From Perkinsus olseni (taxonomy: Eukaryota > Perkinsozoa > Perkinsida > Perkinsidae): a DNA stretch of 64,000 nt. The stretch covers positions 1 through 64,000 of the forward strand of contig JABANP010000146.1 of the NCBI GenBank assembly GCA_013115135.1, given 5' to 3'. Shown here in pieces: positions 32,365 to 44,116 of the stretch; the first letter of the stretch is position 1; each line of letters opens with the position of its first letter. The position numbers and the translations under genes are program-made. Under the pieces are notes generated by a model. It searched no databases, was not told where the DNA came from, and was given only the letters and a program-made list of their open reading frames with translations.

Positions 32365-32754
32365 ATGCACGCACAAGACGACCGGAGTAACACCTCCCCA
32401 GTTACTATGCTGATCCGTGCTGCAACGCCGCCGTCCTTAGTGAGGAGCCTTGCATCCCTCACCGGGGTCCGGCAACGGCAGCTAAGCCCTGGAAGGCAAG
32501 CGAATGAGATATCTTCGATGGGGCTTGATTACTGGCAGGTCAACATCACCCTGGCCGCATCTAGCTGCCTGAAGGACGATTCGGGCTCTGCCAGCTACGT
32601 TCGGAGAGTGCTGCAGGGCGGCAGCGCAGTGGTCCATCGACAGCTGTTCTCGGGAGTGGGTGATGATTGTGACGCGACGGTAGGCTTTTGTGTAACCACA
32701 CTGGAGACCTGTCCCTTCCATGAAGGTTCATCGAAGCCTCCTAGCCGATTCTAG
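32365..32754 (+). CDS. hypothetical protein
   Basis: ATG 32365 opens 129 codons. The second half (GLDYWQVNITLAASSCLKDD, YVRRVLQGGSAVVHRQLFSG, DDCDATVGFCVTTLETCPFH) reads like a folded domain with four cysteines. The ATG lies within the repeated GCACGCA-containing segment shared with 22.62 kb, which could be promoter or leader sequence. Confidence 0.35.
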   Translation: MHAQDDRSNTSPVTMLIRAATPPSLVRSLASLTGVRQRQLSPGRQANEISSMGLDYWQVNITLAASSCLKDDSGSASYVRRVLQGGSAVVHRQLFSGVGDDCDATVGFCVTTLETCPFHEGSSKPPSRF

Positions 32755-33635
32755 AGTGCCCAACTCGATCGAGAGTTGCATGGAAGTTGTCTATGGAGCG
32801 TAGGGAAACTCTCACGTAGACGGGTTTCAATAATTGTACAGTCAACAAAGTTTTGCTTCGGAATGCGGTCCTTCTTCTGGCGGGGCTGTTACGGAAGCTA
32901 GATGAGTCAGACCCCCTAACGGTCTACGTACACGAAGATTCTCAGAAGCCCAGTGGCGAGATACGGTAGCGGAAAAAGACGAAAAACTTCTATCAGGATG
33001 ATAACGATTGATAAAAACAGAGTTTGCTGGCTCGACGATAGCTGAGACGAGCAAGAAATGAATGATTGTGAACTTTGCGGCAGTATGGTCGTCATTAATT
33101 CCACTACTCACACCTATCCTGGCCGTCGTTCCCTAGTACAGTATTCTACAGATACAACCGTAGAGTCCACATGCGAGTTGGCCCGCCGTGCAGTAGGGAT
33201 TCTGACTGTAGCGCTAGTGGCCGTTGCCTCCTGAGCACGCGTCGAGAGGATCGATACAGGACAGCTTGGCGAGATGTGGGGCCTCCTCAGAGGGCGAGCT
33301 GCCTCGTCACTCACGTCACAGCTGGGGGTATAACAGAGTCGTTAATTCTAGGAATCTGCCCTTGGTCTGTTGGGGAATTCACCATGGCGAGTTGAGGTGG
33401 CACAGAGTATGAGGAGAGCAACTAGGATGCCTAACGCTTTCCTTTGAAGGACAGAACCAGGGTTTTCGAAGCTAGAATTCGATTCGCCTTCTCACAACTG
33501 TGTTGGCTAGTGGGGAGGAAGCCAGTTCAGGTTCACGAGGGGGGACCATTCAGGGATCCCGAATCGCGGAGGGTCGGCAGCGGCTACTGCAAAATTCTAT
33601 CCGGTAGCGCTGACTCGATACACTTCGACCAGTGA

Positions 33636-33881
33636 TTGGCCTCAGGAGAGGAAGCCCTGGTTGCTCTTCTAACATGCTTGCAGAGGGACTGGGGCCCGCT
33701 AATCACCAGGCATGTAGCTTCCGAGCTCGGCATGCCGATCAACACTACAATAGAAGGTGTGACTGTCGAGGCCGTCGTCTATCGAAGCTCTGTTATTCAG
33801 AAGTGGCTGAAGAGTCGAGTGAGTGTCTTCAGCTGGAGTCGAGGGGAAGTGCGTCGGGCCGAAAGTCCCTTTGGAGAGTGA
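33636..33881 (+). CDS. exon of an unidentified gene
   Basis: Open for 81 codons without an ATG: ALVALLTCLQRDWGPLITRH, VASELGMPINTTIEGVTVEA, VVYRSSVIQKWLKSRVSVFS. The run-in ...GACCAGTGATTGGCCTCAG could be a splice acceptor. No domain recognised. Confidence 0.3.
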   Translation: MASGEEALVALLTCLQRDWGPLITRHVASELGMPINTTIEGVTVEAVVYRSSVIQKWLKSRVSVFSWSRGEVRRAESPFGE

Positions 33882-34282
33882 GTTGACGGCTATGCCCATT
33901 TCGATCATGAAGATGTACACCCCTACCTGTGTCGAGCGCTATAATACCCTGTAGAGAGCATCTCGGGGTTGTTCCCCCGATCTCGAAGACACTTCCACGC
34001 CAATGTTACTCATTATGCGCCGTTCGCTTCTGCTGCACGCACGCACGGGTCACAGCTAATTTCTCGAGAGGGAGGCCTAGGAGAAAAGTCCATCTAGTAC
34101 CCCTTCCTATCTTGTCCTCGTGACCTGTAGCTCATTCAATCTGTATCATGGAGGGTCCACCCTTCCGACTGAGCGTCGAGAGGCAAGGGGCCGGGCAACC
34201 AGCGAAGACCGCAAGAACACCTGAACTTTTCTTGAAAGCACCGTGAAGAGCTAGGTATCAAACCTTCAGTAATGCACGCATA

Positions 34283-35115
34283 ATTAGCTGTGGAAATCGT
34301 CGGGCACCACCCTCGTCACGAATCGATTTCTTCATAACGCTTATCATTATCGATCTATTACGGCGGAGGACCCTATTGGTCGACAACATTCGCCAGCCTG
34401 ACCTCGAAGAAAGACGACACATTATAATCGCTTATCACAAAGCTGTCAGGTCAAGATATCCAGCTTGCTTCGGGCAATGATACTGCCGAGGAGTGCATCT
34501 TACGCTCACCGCAAGCCTGCAACTGGAACGTCAATGTGCGCGTGATAGAAGATCTCACCGCTGGAAGCACGCGTCTTCTTGATAGATTGCCACTAGAGAG
34601 GTCTGTGAAGATAATTACGAAACTGATAGCAGCTCCTGCAGACCCACGGACGAGCAATGGTCGTACGTGACGAGTTTTTTGTCTGAGTCATGCATCAACC
34701 TAAGATACCAGCAGAACTCGCCGAGTGTGTGTACGCCTGTGAGTGAGATATCGGACGGTCACTGCTGGGAAGCCTTCAACAAGCTGGTGGAGACCACAGA
34801 GGAGTAAACAGATGACGAAGGCTACTGTCCGTGACAAATTCTCAGGAAGTGCCTCAACTCGGCGACCACTTCTGAGGCGGCCCAGTTGTGCGAGGGTCGC
34901 CGGAGGATGCATACTCAATGGCTTACCGATTGCATCACCAACACTTGTAACATGGCCGAGACCCTGAGCAACTCTGGGTAACTAGCCGACCTCACCCGCT
35001 GTGTTCAAGCTTCGACCTTAGATCCCTCTCTGCATTCATGGCTACCAGCTACATTGATCAGCACTGTAAGTCTCACAGTGTGAGAGGGCCATTCCCTCTG
35101 TTATTCTCACCTTAA
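34283..35115 (+). CDS. unidentified gene, five exons, cysteine-containing
   Basis: Five exons fit in phase: about 34283-34378, 34449-34666, 34726-34803, 34846-34977 and 35079-35115, with introns of 70, 59, 42 and 101 nt. The product reads RFLHNAYHYRSITAEDPIG, then DTAEECILRSPQACNWNVNV and RVIEDLTAGSTRLLDRLPLE. After that come ISDGHCWEAFNKLVETTEE, KCLNSATTSEAAQLCEGRRR and WLTDCITNTCNMAETLSNSG, ending near PFPLLFSP. At least eight cysteines are spread over it. I recognise no family, and the 5' end is missing. Intron 34667-34725 carries a full copy of the CAACCTAAGATAC motif, and intron 34978-35078 carries a diverged one. Confidence 0.5.
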
Positions 35116-35193
35116 CTCTATACTGTCTCTGCCGATATTCATCCATCCGAAAATTTTCTGTCGAGAATTTCTCGCCGTCACAGCCGTTGATGA

Positions 35194-36271
35194 GTGGCTT
35201 TCATGCACTACCTCGCTGGGGTGCCGTCAGAGCTTGTCTATCAGTCTACCATTCGACGGTCATGTCGGGGTCGGCCGGTCCTTAGATCGTCTGTCAGGCA
35301 CTGTGACCGGCAGAGACTCCGCAATGCTGTGCATGGACTCCTGTCGAGAGACGAGTGGCCCTCAGCCAGTAGCCACTAGAGAGTGTTATCGACCGATGGG
35401 GCCCAACTGGAGACGGAGCAGGACTGTAAGGGACGAAACCAAGAAGCGTTTCGGTTGGTTCAGTGAAGGAAGCCGCAATAGAGTAGAATGGCCTTCTCCG
35501 CAGTTTGGATAGTGAGGTCCTCGTGATGGGGTCTGTGAAGTGCCACGAGTACATCTCGAAACGCCGCTGGTTGCAAGATAGAGAGCGCATCTGTTGGTGC
35601 CCTTGAGAATGGAAAGAGAGGGATACGCTCAACCCTTCGTGAGAATACATTTTTTGACGAAACTTTGGGTGCGTGTCGGGTGACTTTGTCGGGCGGTCTG
35701 ACTCAGACCAAATATCAAATGCAACTTCGGAACACGAATACCTCCATTAGCAATCAAGATTTGAATCGACCCCAAGTTTGCCTTTCTATGATACGCGCAG
35801 ATGCTCTCAGTGCGTGAGACGCACAACTTCAGGTCTTGACAGCGTAGAGGGTGACGCTTCCGTGCACTACCGAGTGGATGATGGTGTCGAGGTCCCAACC
35901 AGCGGCTCAGCCTTCGAGATTGACGAGATGATGAGATCTCCCCATCCCCACAGCCGGCCTACTGTGAGAGCCACGGCAGCTGGCGCCTCTGACGTCGGAG
36001 TATGGCCAGGTTCTGTGAGGACTTTCGTGAAAGGTCGAACTAAGGCGAAGTTGGAAGATAAAGGAAGCCGCTGACGAGAAGGTGTGGGAAGCCTTCACCC
36101 TGTGGGAGGAAGAACGCCGAGAGGTGGAAGGTGTTGGTCGCTGTTGACCAGCGATGCTTTCCTGCACCAGGCTGAGGAGGCGGCCATTGTGGAGCAGTAT
36201 CCTGCTGGTCAGCCAAGTCTAACCGACCCTATTGGACCCTCTCCAAGTGAGGCATCGAATATCCGACCTTG
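35194..36271 (+). CDS. exons of an unidentified gene
   Basis: Protein-like pieces: FMHYLAGVPSELVYQSTIRR near 35200; SVEGDASVHYRVDDGVEVPT with SAFEIDEMMRSPHPHSRPTV near 35835-35960; then AADEKVWEAFTLWEEERREV, a 42-nt intron (about 36131-36172, GTGTTG...ACCAG), and EEAAIVEQYPAGQPSLTDPI to a stop at 36271. The C-terminal part is an acidic helix. How the pieces join is unclear and more than one gene may be present. Confidence 0.3.
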
Positions 36272-38117
36272 ATGAAGGGCCTTTTCAGGTGACATTAGAC
36301 AGTCGACTTTGAATGCCTCGTGTAACCATAGATGTAACTGCAATTGCTCTTCGTGCACGGCCAACGTCAGTCATACCCTATCCTTCGCTTGCAGCTCGGC
36401 AACTACCATATTGGGAAGGTGAGTTGAAAGCCTGCTTGTTGTGAGCTACGACTCACTGACGGTCGCACGGGCAGGAAGAACTGTAAGGAGTGCGCGTGTT
36501 TCTTGGGCAAATTCGAATAATCTTTGTTTGCTCGTCACCTAAGACGAGTTTCGAGCTGAAACTTCGAGAGCGTATAGGTGTAGTGGTCGACTATCGCGAG
36601 CTAGGGCGAAACATCCGTGTTTGAAATTGTTACTGATAGATCTGCGCAAGAGGGGATATCACCCCCCCCCGGTCATCCAGGTTTCTTCCCCGTTTGCCAG
36701 AATTTGCCAGAGAAAAATGCCGCTCCCTAGAGAAGACTGCTTTATGGTCATTCCAGGTCGCTGGCCTCCTGCAGCGAGTGTGAGGTCTGCTGTATGGACC
36801 TGTGCCTGCCTGACTGCCTCCACAACGCCGAAGGCGGACAGCCACTACTGTAACTCAGCGACAGTAGCACAAGTAACGGTACCTTTGGTCGATATTCAGG
36901 GCCAACGGAGAGCCCTCTTCTGCGGCGGTGAGCTACAACCCAGAGGACTACCAACCAAGCGTTGTTCAGTCTACCCTGACCTGTCGAGCACTGCTAAATC
37001 GTAGGGTTATTATGTCCTCTAGAACGCTTCCCTTCGTTACTCTTCAGATCCCGACACTTCGTATGATACCCGGGCGCCATGGACGGCCTCAAGCGATATC
37101 AGCTTCAAGAACGTGTAAGGGCAGCCACGTCCACCCAGACCATGAGGCCTCTCTCTCAGTGAGAGGATCAAATGCCTTCATCAGCGCAATACCTGTATAC
37201 ATAACTTCGGTTCTGATGGGGACTCGGTGCAGACAGGTGAGCGAGCCTCGGAAGCTGTAGATGAGCCTCTCCGAGTGATGCGCCCGCGACCTTTAGAGAT
37301 GACCCCCTGGTTAGTCCTAGTGTTAACAAAAACATCTGATAATTATGATACGGAACCTTCGCACTCCACCGCAAGAACGCGCGTTATTGCGCTGGTAATT
37401 ACTAGCCCTCTAGACTAGCGTAAAGGTGCTTCAAAACTTCGGGAGCGGCGCAAATGCGTAAAATTCCTCAACACGCAATCATGCCGTAAACAAATCTCGA
37501 GAGACTTGCAAGCATTCGAACTTGTTCATGGAGTTTTGAAACACCCTGCGCTCATTCGAAGATTTTTAATCTACTACCGCACACGATTAGACCGGGAAGA
37601 GGGTCGCTCGTGTGGCGGCGATAGGGTGTGAGTAACCCAATCGCCAACCGGTGGTATCTACGACCCATTACAGTATCTCATGAGTACTACCTACGAGGAT
37701 AAAGATCCTCATTTCCGCAAAAGAGAACGGTACTCAAGTTGAGTAACTCAACCACATCTTGTCGCAACGTCGTCGTTTGACACCTTGTCTCCGGTGATTG
37801 CTCGTCCTGCCTTTAGCGGTGGATCCGGTGGTCGCCTACGAGCTTTGTGAGCGAGAAGTCCTCGAGGGCGTCGCCTCCCCAGGACGAGGGCGAAGGTTGG
37901 CGATAGCCACAGAGCCGCGTTGCAAGGATCTTACGTTGTAGGTTGCAACAGATATGGCGGTCTAGGACACTTCCCTTTCACCGAGATCACATACTTCGGC
38001 AAGATTTTACTGGGGCTCTCCGGTGGCCATTCCCTCGGCGGTGAGTTCTACTTCTGCTGTTTGGGTGCCTTCCCTCCCCTATAGGGACCTTCATCGATTG
38101 GGACCCTTCAATTAACT
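36272..38117. other. no gene resolved
   Basis: A plus frame at 36621-37004 is open and moderately protein-like, and a run of ten C lies at about 36661. The stretch 37.4-38.1 kb looks non-coding. Nothing recognisable. Confidence 0.3.
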
Positions 38118-39275
38118 ATGGCAAAGGGGGATGCTATTATCGACTGCCCGGACCCCCTTCGAGTATTCGGCGGGCCTACAAGGACTTCTAGTCCCTACCT
38201 TGATGTTGAGCAAGGCCAGATCTACGCGGATCTTTTCGTTGCACCGGGTAAGGCATACTGTGAGCTCGAAGATTTTCTCGATACTCTGTGCAACGTCATT
38301 GGGCCCCTTTCCTGCCCAGGAATCTCGACCCGCGGTTGGCCGAGCGAGTTCCTTGCGGCGGAGCAGGAGTTTGCGGAGTTCAACGTCACACCGCCGTCAC
38401 CGCCAGACCCTCTGCTCTTGGCTCAATACGAGGCCTGGAAAAGCCGCTATCAAAACCTCAACTGCCGATCCACCGAGTCCATGACGTCCGCTCCACCCGC
38501 TCCGTCAAAGGGGATCGACGACCGGTTGTCAGATTTGACAAGTCCCTGCCTAACAGGCATTGGTCCCAGGGGATTCGTACAGCCAGTCGGAGTTGCTCCT
38601 TTCCTGTCTGCAACGTCGATCACGGGGTGAGCCCAATGCCAGCTCCATCGGGCTCCCTATGCTGTCGTCCAGATCCGAGATAAGAATCTTTGCGCTGAGA
38701 AGTCGGGGTGTGTCGGTGCCGAGTGTTCCTACTGTAAAAGTGACAATCTGCCAACCGAACCAAATGGCGTCTGTCTTGACTTCAAAGTAAGATCTGAAAG
38801 GTGCTCTCCTAAAACGCTATTATCATCACCGCTCCCAGCCTCGGTACCGAAGCGGACTGTCGCAGTGAGCAAGGTGGAGTATGGGTGGAAGGGCTCCTCT
38901 TCAATATCTCCTCTGGCCGAGCCGAGCAGACACCACCAGGACAGGGCGTTTGCGCTCTTCCTCATCGACCGTTAGTGTGAGTGCTCACTGCCCGTCAAGC
39001 GTTGGCGGGCGTTCCGGGGCGACATGGCATGAGAGTCTTGGCGCCTTTGCAGGTTCTGCGTCGGCCCCCTGCAGACTATCCGAAGATGCTCGGACTACGA
39101 GCCCTTCACCACCTGCGATCATGATGAGATAGCGAAGCTTATCAAGTGTCGATCGGCCCACAGGTCGGTTCTTCTCAACTTGTCAAACTTCCTCTACCCC
39201 GCCCTGTCAGGCAGTGTCAGGATCCTGTGTCGTGTCGACTCTCCGGGAGGTGCTCCAGTTCCCGAAGCCTGCAGT
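38118..39275 (+). CDS. unidentified gene, cysteine-containing
   Basis: ATG 38118 opens MAKGDAIIDCPDPLRVFGGP, IYADLFVAPGKAYCELEDFL, DTLCNVIGPLSCPGISTRGW and LLAQYEAWKSRYQNLNCRST, about 150 residues. A further exon near 38640-38789 reads NLCAEKSGCVGAECSYCKSD with PTEPNGVCLDFK and ends at a GTAAG donor. Another reads FTTCDHDEIAKLIKCRSAHR with LLNLSNFLYPALSGSVRILC (about 39100-39260). Regular cysteines suggest an extracellular or lumenal protein, but no signal peptide is seen at this ATG. Exon joins are not proven and the family is unknown. Confidence 0.4.
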
Positions 39276-39760
39276 TGAGGGAAGGCGGATCGGCAGGAAG
39301 GTCGGGAGTATCTTCCCTTCGCGTCGTGCATTCCACGGTGGCAGATGCATTTTACCGACGATGAACTTCGACCTTTTACGACAGGGGTGCCATAGAGGCC
39401 TCGACGTCTGCTTCGTGCCGATACAGGAGTCTCCTTGGGGGATGATGGTAGGCCAGCCAGGTGGGCGGCCCATTAAAAGCCTGACAGGTGGTGGACATGG
39501 CAGAGGCCTCAGCAGACTTCCTCACACAGGATGCTGAAGCAGGCAGAATTCACTCGAAGTTGGACAGAGGGAACTACGATCCTGTTATGTTCAAGTAGGT
39601 AGGTTCACCGAGCAGACTTCTTCGGGCATCTTATCAGTTACACGTTGAAAGAAGCCCGAAGGGTCGATCATCAGCGGTGCGAGGAGATAGGAGAGGAGCT
39701 CGGGATATCCACCTACTGGGTGGGGAACTCGTGGACACGACAGGTGAGGGGGATGGAAAA

Positions 39761-39834
39761 TACCCGATGCAGGATTCGAACCTACGACCATCTGCTCCGT
39801 AGGCAGACATTCTATCCAGCTGAACTAATCGGGC
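39761..39834 (-). tRNA. tRNA-Arg (anticodon ACG)
   Basis: Reverse complement of the 27029 copy over all 74 positions apart from the acceptor end (GCCCGAT/ATCGGGT). The cloverleaf is complete. It lies inside a region of plus-strand exons, so it either separates two genes or sits in an intron. Confidence 0.92.
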
Positions 39835-40499
39835 TCTGGTAGCGTGGTGAAGATCTGGCTCATATCCTAGCGACCCTCATGCAAAACATTCGAGCCTCCT
39901 CGTCGGACGCCTCCTTGGTCCCGTCTGGTAGTTGGCATCCACGGTTCCTTCCAGGCCTGCGAAGCTCTCCAAGGGTGTTGCGCCGCCTCCAGACGAGGCG
40001 ATGCTTCGAGCTGCGACCTCTTCACCGGACCCATTGTTGTGAGGGCTGAACGCCGGCAAATGACCGCGATGGTAGCCGGTTTCAGGACGCCTCCAATGCG
40101 ACGGCTCTCGAATCTGAACGAGAGAGGTGCCATGAAGCAGGAGGGGAGTGGCGTCCCGTATGGTCGTGGATAGACAAGGGCGAGTGGGTAACCTCTGGTG
40201 AGTTGAGGTGAGCTTAGTTCATCGCCAGTGGCGTCGGATGCACAGATGATGCGATCAGAGAGACCGGCCTAGCCTTCCGAGCGAAGGAGTTCGCACCCAT
40301 CAACCGATGGGTGGACAACCGTGAGATTGACAAGAGTGTGAGGATTCCCCCCCGGGATCCGGTAACGAGCCCCCGACCATTCAGGCGCTTCGTCGTATAC
40401 TATATAGCGCCTTCGCCCGACTGACATCCGACGCTTGGGTGGAGTACCTCCGCTGTCGCCTTCACCCTACCGTTAAGGCCGTGATGATGGTGGCTAAAT

Positions 40500-42252
40500 T
40501 TTGCAGCCCTCAAGCTTTCCTGTTGGAGCCACACCTTCGAGATCAGCAGGCTCGGTGACTCGTTCGGCAGTTACCCCGTCTGCCACTCTGAGAATGGCAG
40601 ATTCAAAGAGCGTCTTGGAGCCTCCTACGACCCCGTCCATCCGAGCCTGCACACGTTGGGGAGTTCATTTCCCCTTGGAGGGCTGCATACGACTTGGCTC
40701 TCTGCTGAGCGAATCATGCAACACGGCTACGCTGATAGGCTCGCCACCGGCGATGGGGTCGTCGTTACCTGGTATAGGTGAGGCTTGGGCGGCAACTCAG
40801 TGTGGCGGGAAGCCCTCGCTCGGGTGACTCCCGTCAAGCGTCGCGCGACGGCCTTCCTTACTCGCTCACGTCTATTCTGAACTGTCGTTTTCAACACAGA
40901 ACACCGTCGGCTGGACTCCTCAGTACGCTAGGTTGACCCTCCTCTCAGCTCTTCTGTTGTATCAGCAGAAGCTGAAGAACTTCTTGAAGGTTTACAAGGT
41001 TCCAAAAGGTCGGCCGCGGAATCCGACCAGATTGGTTGTTGCTGTGAGAGCAGGTCCCTCGGAACGAACAAGCTCCAGGTAGAAGTCGTCCCTATGGAGG
41101 AGGCGATCGCTCTGGCTGCCAACCCGCTGGCTCTTCCGGGAAGATACGCGTGAGCCTTCCGCTGCTGCAAGCTCTGCGGGGCATCCTCGGCTCCGTAGAT
41201 TTGCGATGGCTAAGCTGTCGAGGATCTCCCCGACGGCCACGCCAACGTCTCCGCAGCCCACACGACTACCGGGCTTCAATAAAGTGGTCGACGCCGAGTG
41301 CCGCGGTTTCCTGTAGTTGGCGTCGATGCAGGTCGGCTACGAGTCCTACCCGGAGGCATTCGTCCAGTACATGATCAGAATGGCCAATCCTGAGCTGTTT
41401 GATACCACAACTCCCTCACCTCAGCAGCAGGCCGTAAGCGACACCGCCGTCGGCGAGCCACTATGCTCTCGCTATCAGGAGGAGGAAGCCCTGAGCCAGA
41501 TGTACGCCGGGATGGAATCGGAGGACCCGAGGCTCTACCTCACATACCAGTTTAACGAGAGCTTCACCGCTGACGCCGATGGACTGGTGAGGTCCCTCTC
41601 GGGTCGGTGGCGTTGCCAGCCCGAAGCAGGTCGGGGTACCCGTCCCTTTGGCAGACTCGACCTCCTGCTGGAGTAGCGTATCCAACTCACAGGTGGGCGG
41701 AGTCTCGGGTTTCCTAAGGGAAGCTAGCTGAATAACGCAACACAAAGCTAATCGGCATCGAGTCTACTAATCCGGCGATGGCATTGGTCTCTGAACTGAC
41801 CCTTCCTCTCATCCGCTTTTGTCCGTCTTCAGGGCAGAGCGGTGGGACAGGTTATCGGCGATTGCGTGACCCTGAACATCTCTCGTCCACTTGCTGGGCC
41901 CGTCGACCTGTGCCTTCCGATAGCTCCTCCCGAGCTCCTCCCACGAAACACGGGCATATTCGTAACGATCATTGCCTTCAAGACCTCGTCGTACACTCTC
42001 ACTCAACAGGACACGATGGACTTTGGCGTTTTGCGGAGAGCGGAAAGGTTCGACTTGAACGAAGCTTCAGAAGGAATCGCCACCCCTGACCCAGTGTACG
42101 CTCAACCTCTTCCACAGTGCCGGTGCCATGCGCGTGACAGATACGGTTTGCTTCGACCGGGCGATGGGTGGATCCGAGCTCTCGGCAAGCAACTCACGAA
42201 GGTCACCGAAACTCACATATGCGCGTTTGTTATGGAACAGCACTGGACGTGA
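40500..42252 (+). CDS. exons of an unidentified gene or genes
   Basis: Successive plus-strand blocks look coding. FEISRLGDSFGSYPVCHSEN through LATGDGVVVTW lies at 40.53-40.77 kb. LLYQQKLKNFLKVYKVPKGR lies at about 40.95 kb. MASMQVGYESYPEAFVQYMI to EDPRLYLTYQFNESFTADAD is open at 41317-41676. CVTLNISRPLAGPVDLCLPI through RAERFDLNEASEGIATPDPV to ICAFVMEQHW ends at a stop at 42252. Spacing fits short introns. No domain is recognised, and I cannot prove they belong to one transcript. Confidence 0.35.
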
Positions 42253-42934
42253 GAGCTTCGGATCGACGCTGCTTGAGGGCTGTGGTTAGATTCTGCCCTA
42301 TTCTGCGGATGAACGATTCGATGCACGTGTGGCCGGCTAGCGAAGAGGTCTTTGCTGAGGACAGTCTATCTGCGGGAACTTCCTGCGCTGAGCTTGACAC
42401 GTAGCAGACGCGTCAGAGAGGGCCAAATGAGGAGCTCTGTATTTCGCTAGGATACTGGACAACGTCCATCGAGAGCAGTTCGCGGGCATGGACAACACTT
42501 ACAAGCAGCTCGGATCATTGAGAACCACGTCAGACGATATGTGAGGAGGTGGGAGAGCAGCTAGTCCTCGAGTGCCGTCGTACAGGTATCATTGCGCTCA
42601 GTGCAACGGCGGCCTCCTCGCAGTCGATTCGTTCAACTCTTCAGGGTGAGTGTAGGCTAGACTCTATTCACTAGAGAGCCTTCGTTGTCTGGCCAGCCCA
42701 TCGGTGCCTTGAGTTCGTTTTCCTCAGAACTAGTTTACCTCTCAATGGTGAACCTAGGACGACGTCTGCCCCGCGGAAGTCCAAGTCGGTCACATCACTC
42801 AGTGTTCCTCTACTTCACTACATGATCTCGCTTTTCATGGTGTGAGATTGCATCCATGTCTCGTTTTAATTGGAAGGTGAGAAGAACGGAACCGCAAACA
42901 AATGTCTCCACGAGTAACAACAAGTAGGTATCAA
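42253..42934. other. no gene resolved
   Basis: Only short open frames on either strand; nothing recognisable before the tRNA-Trp gene. Confidence 0.3.
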
Positions 42935-43006
42935 GGCCCTGTGGCGCAACGGTAGCGCATCTGACTCCAGATCAGAAGGTTGTCCGTTCGAATCGGGCCG
43001 GGGTCA
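42935..43006 (+). tRNA. tRNA-Trp (anticodon CCA)
   Basis: Acceptor GGCCCTG/CGGGGTC, D arm GGCGC/GCGC, anticodon stem TCTGA/TCAGA with loop CTCCAGA, T stem GTCCG/CGGGC, discriminator A. Identical in the body to the 26238-26309 copy. Confidence 0.92.
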
Positions 43007-43477
43007 ATATTTTGACCGTCTATCGTGAATGTCTTCATGCCCGCCATCCTCATCATGGGAAGAGGAAACGTTCGAAAAGTCACTAGGCGCGTCAGCCTCC
43101 GCTGAGGAACGAATCGGAACTCCCCAACAGAGTCCATCAGTGTTAACGCTAACCACTTTCCCAAGGCGGCGGTCCGCACATGTCCCAGCACTTCCTACGA
43201 ACGCAAGTCGAGCCAGGATACTCGGAGCATTTCAAGCGTTCTTTGTGCCCGAACACTCACGGCGTGGTCACTCGACGTTGTGCATACGACGAGGTGAGCC
43301 CTGCAAAGCTGTCGCGTTTCATCATAGTGGAGGGCTGACGAACGAGAGGATGTTCTGTCGAAGCTGTTCACTCCTTCAAAGATCCCGAGAACAACGAACA
43401 GTGCTCACTAAGGTTCTTCACGTGGCCGTTCTCAAACCCCTGATGAGCAGAATCATCAAACCATCAATGTAGTCGTC

Positions 43478-43545
43478 ACTTTGGTGCAGTGGTAGATCTC
43501 CACGATTGCACTGCCAGAGGTCATGGGTTCCATACTCCCTCAGTT
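43478..43545 (+). pseudogene. tRNA-like relic
   Basis: Contains an A-box-like TTGGTGCAGTGGTAGATC, a GAGGTCATGGGTTCCATA T-arm-like end and plausible spacing, but neither acceptor nor anticodon stem can be paired. Looks like a decayed tRNA, perhaps Ala or Gly type. Confidence 0.35.
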
Positions 43546-44116
43546 CCACACCGCCGACCTTTCTAATAACCGACACAACACAAGTCGATTTAGGATACAC
43601 ACGAAGCTGCGCCATGGCGAGTCTATGACGTGGTCTCAGCTGGCGATCGATCGCAGCGCAGCTGCTCCTCAATAATGGACAATACCGCCCCCTTCAGCGT
43701 CTCGTTCGAGAACTAGGGAGAAGAATTCAAACCATGAATCCGGGTTAGTTAGTACGATTCTACCTTCGACAAGTCCTCTAAGTTGCAGACCTCGCCAGTG
43801 CCCTCTGTTAGCAGCTGATCACAACTAGCTCAGCTCACCACATCTAGTGCTGATCTTCACCTTCTCTTGCGCGTCCATGGCCTCCTCTAGAGAGCGGCCA
43901 GGCGGCTTGACGCTTCCCCATGCATCAGAACCAGCCCAACCTATATGGTCAATCTCATGTAATACCACTCACTGATACCATCCCCGACTCCGCCGACTCC
44001 CGGCCATACTACCATTACTGTTATCACTACTATCACTACAACTACTCCCCGTTGCCTACTCTTTCTCAGCAGGAGCAGCTCACTGTCACAACCAGGATAC
44101 TTTGAATCTCCAATCA

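Noticed and set aside
36661..36670. Poly-C run as a regulatory switch
   Set aside because: An isolated run with no supported gene around it; nothing ties it to phase variation.
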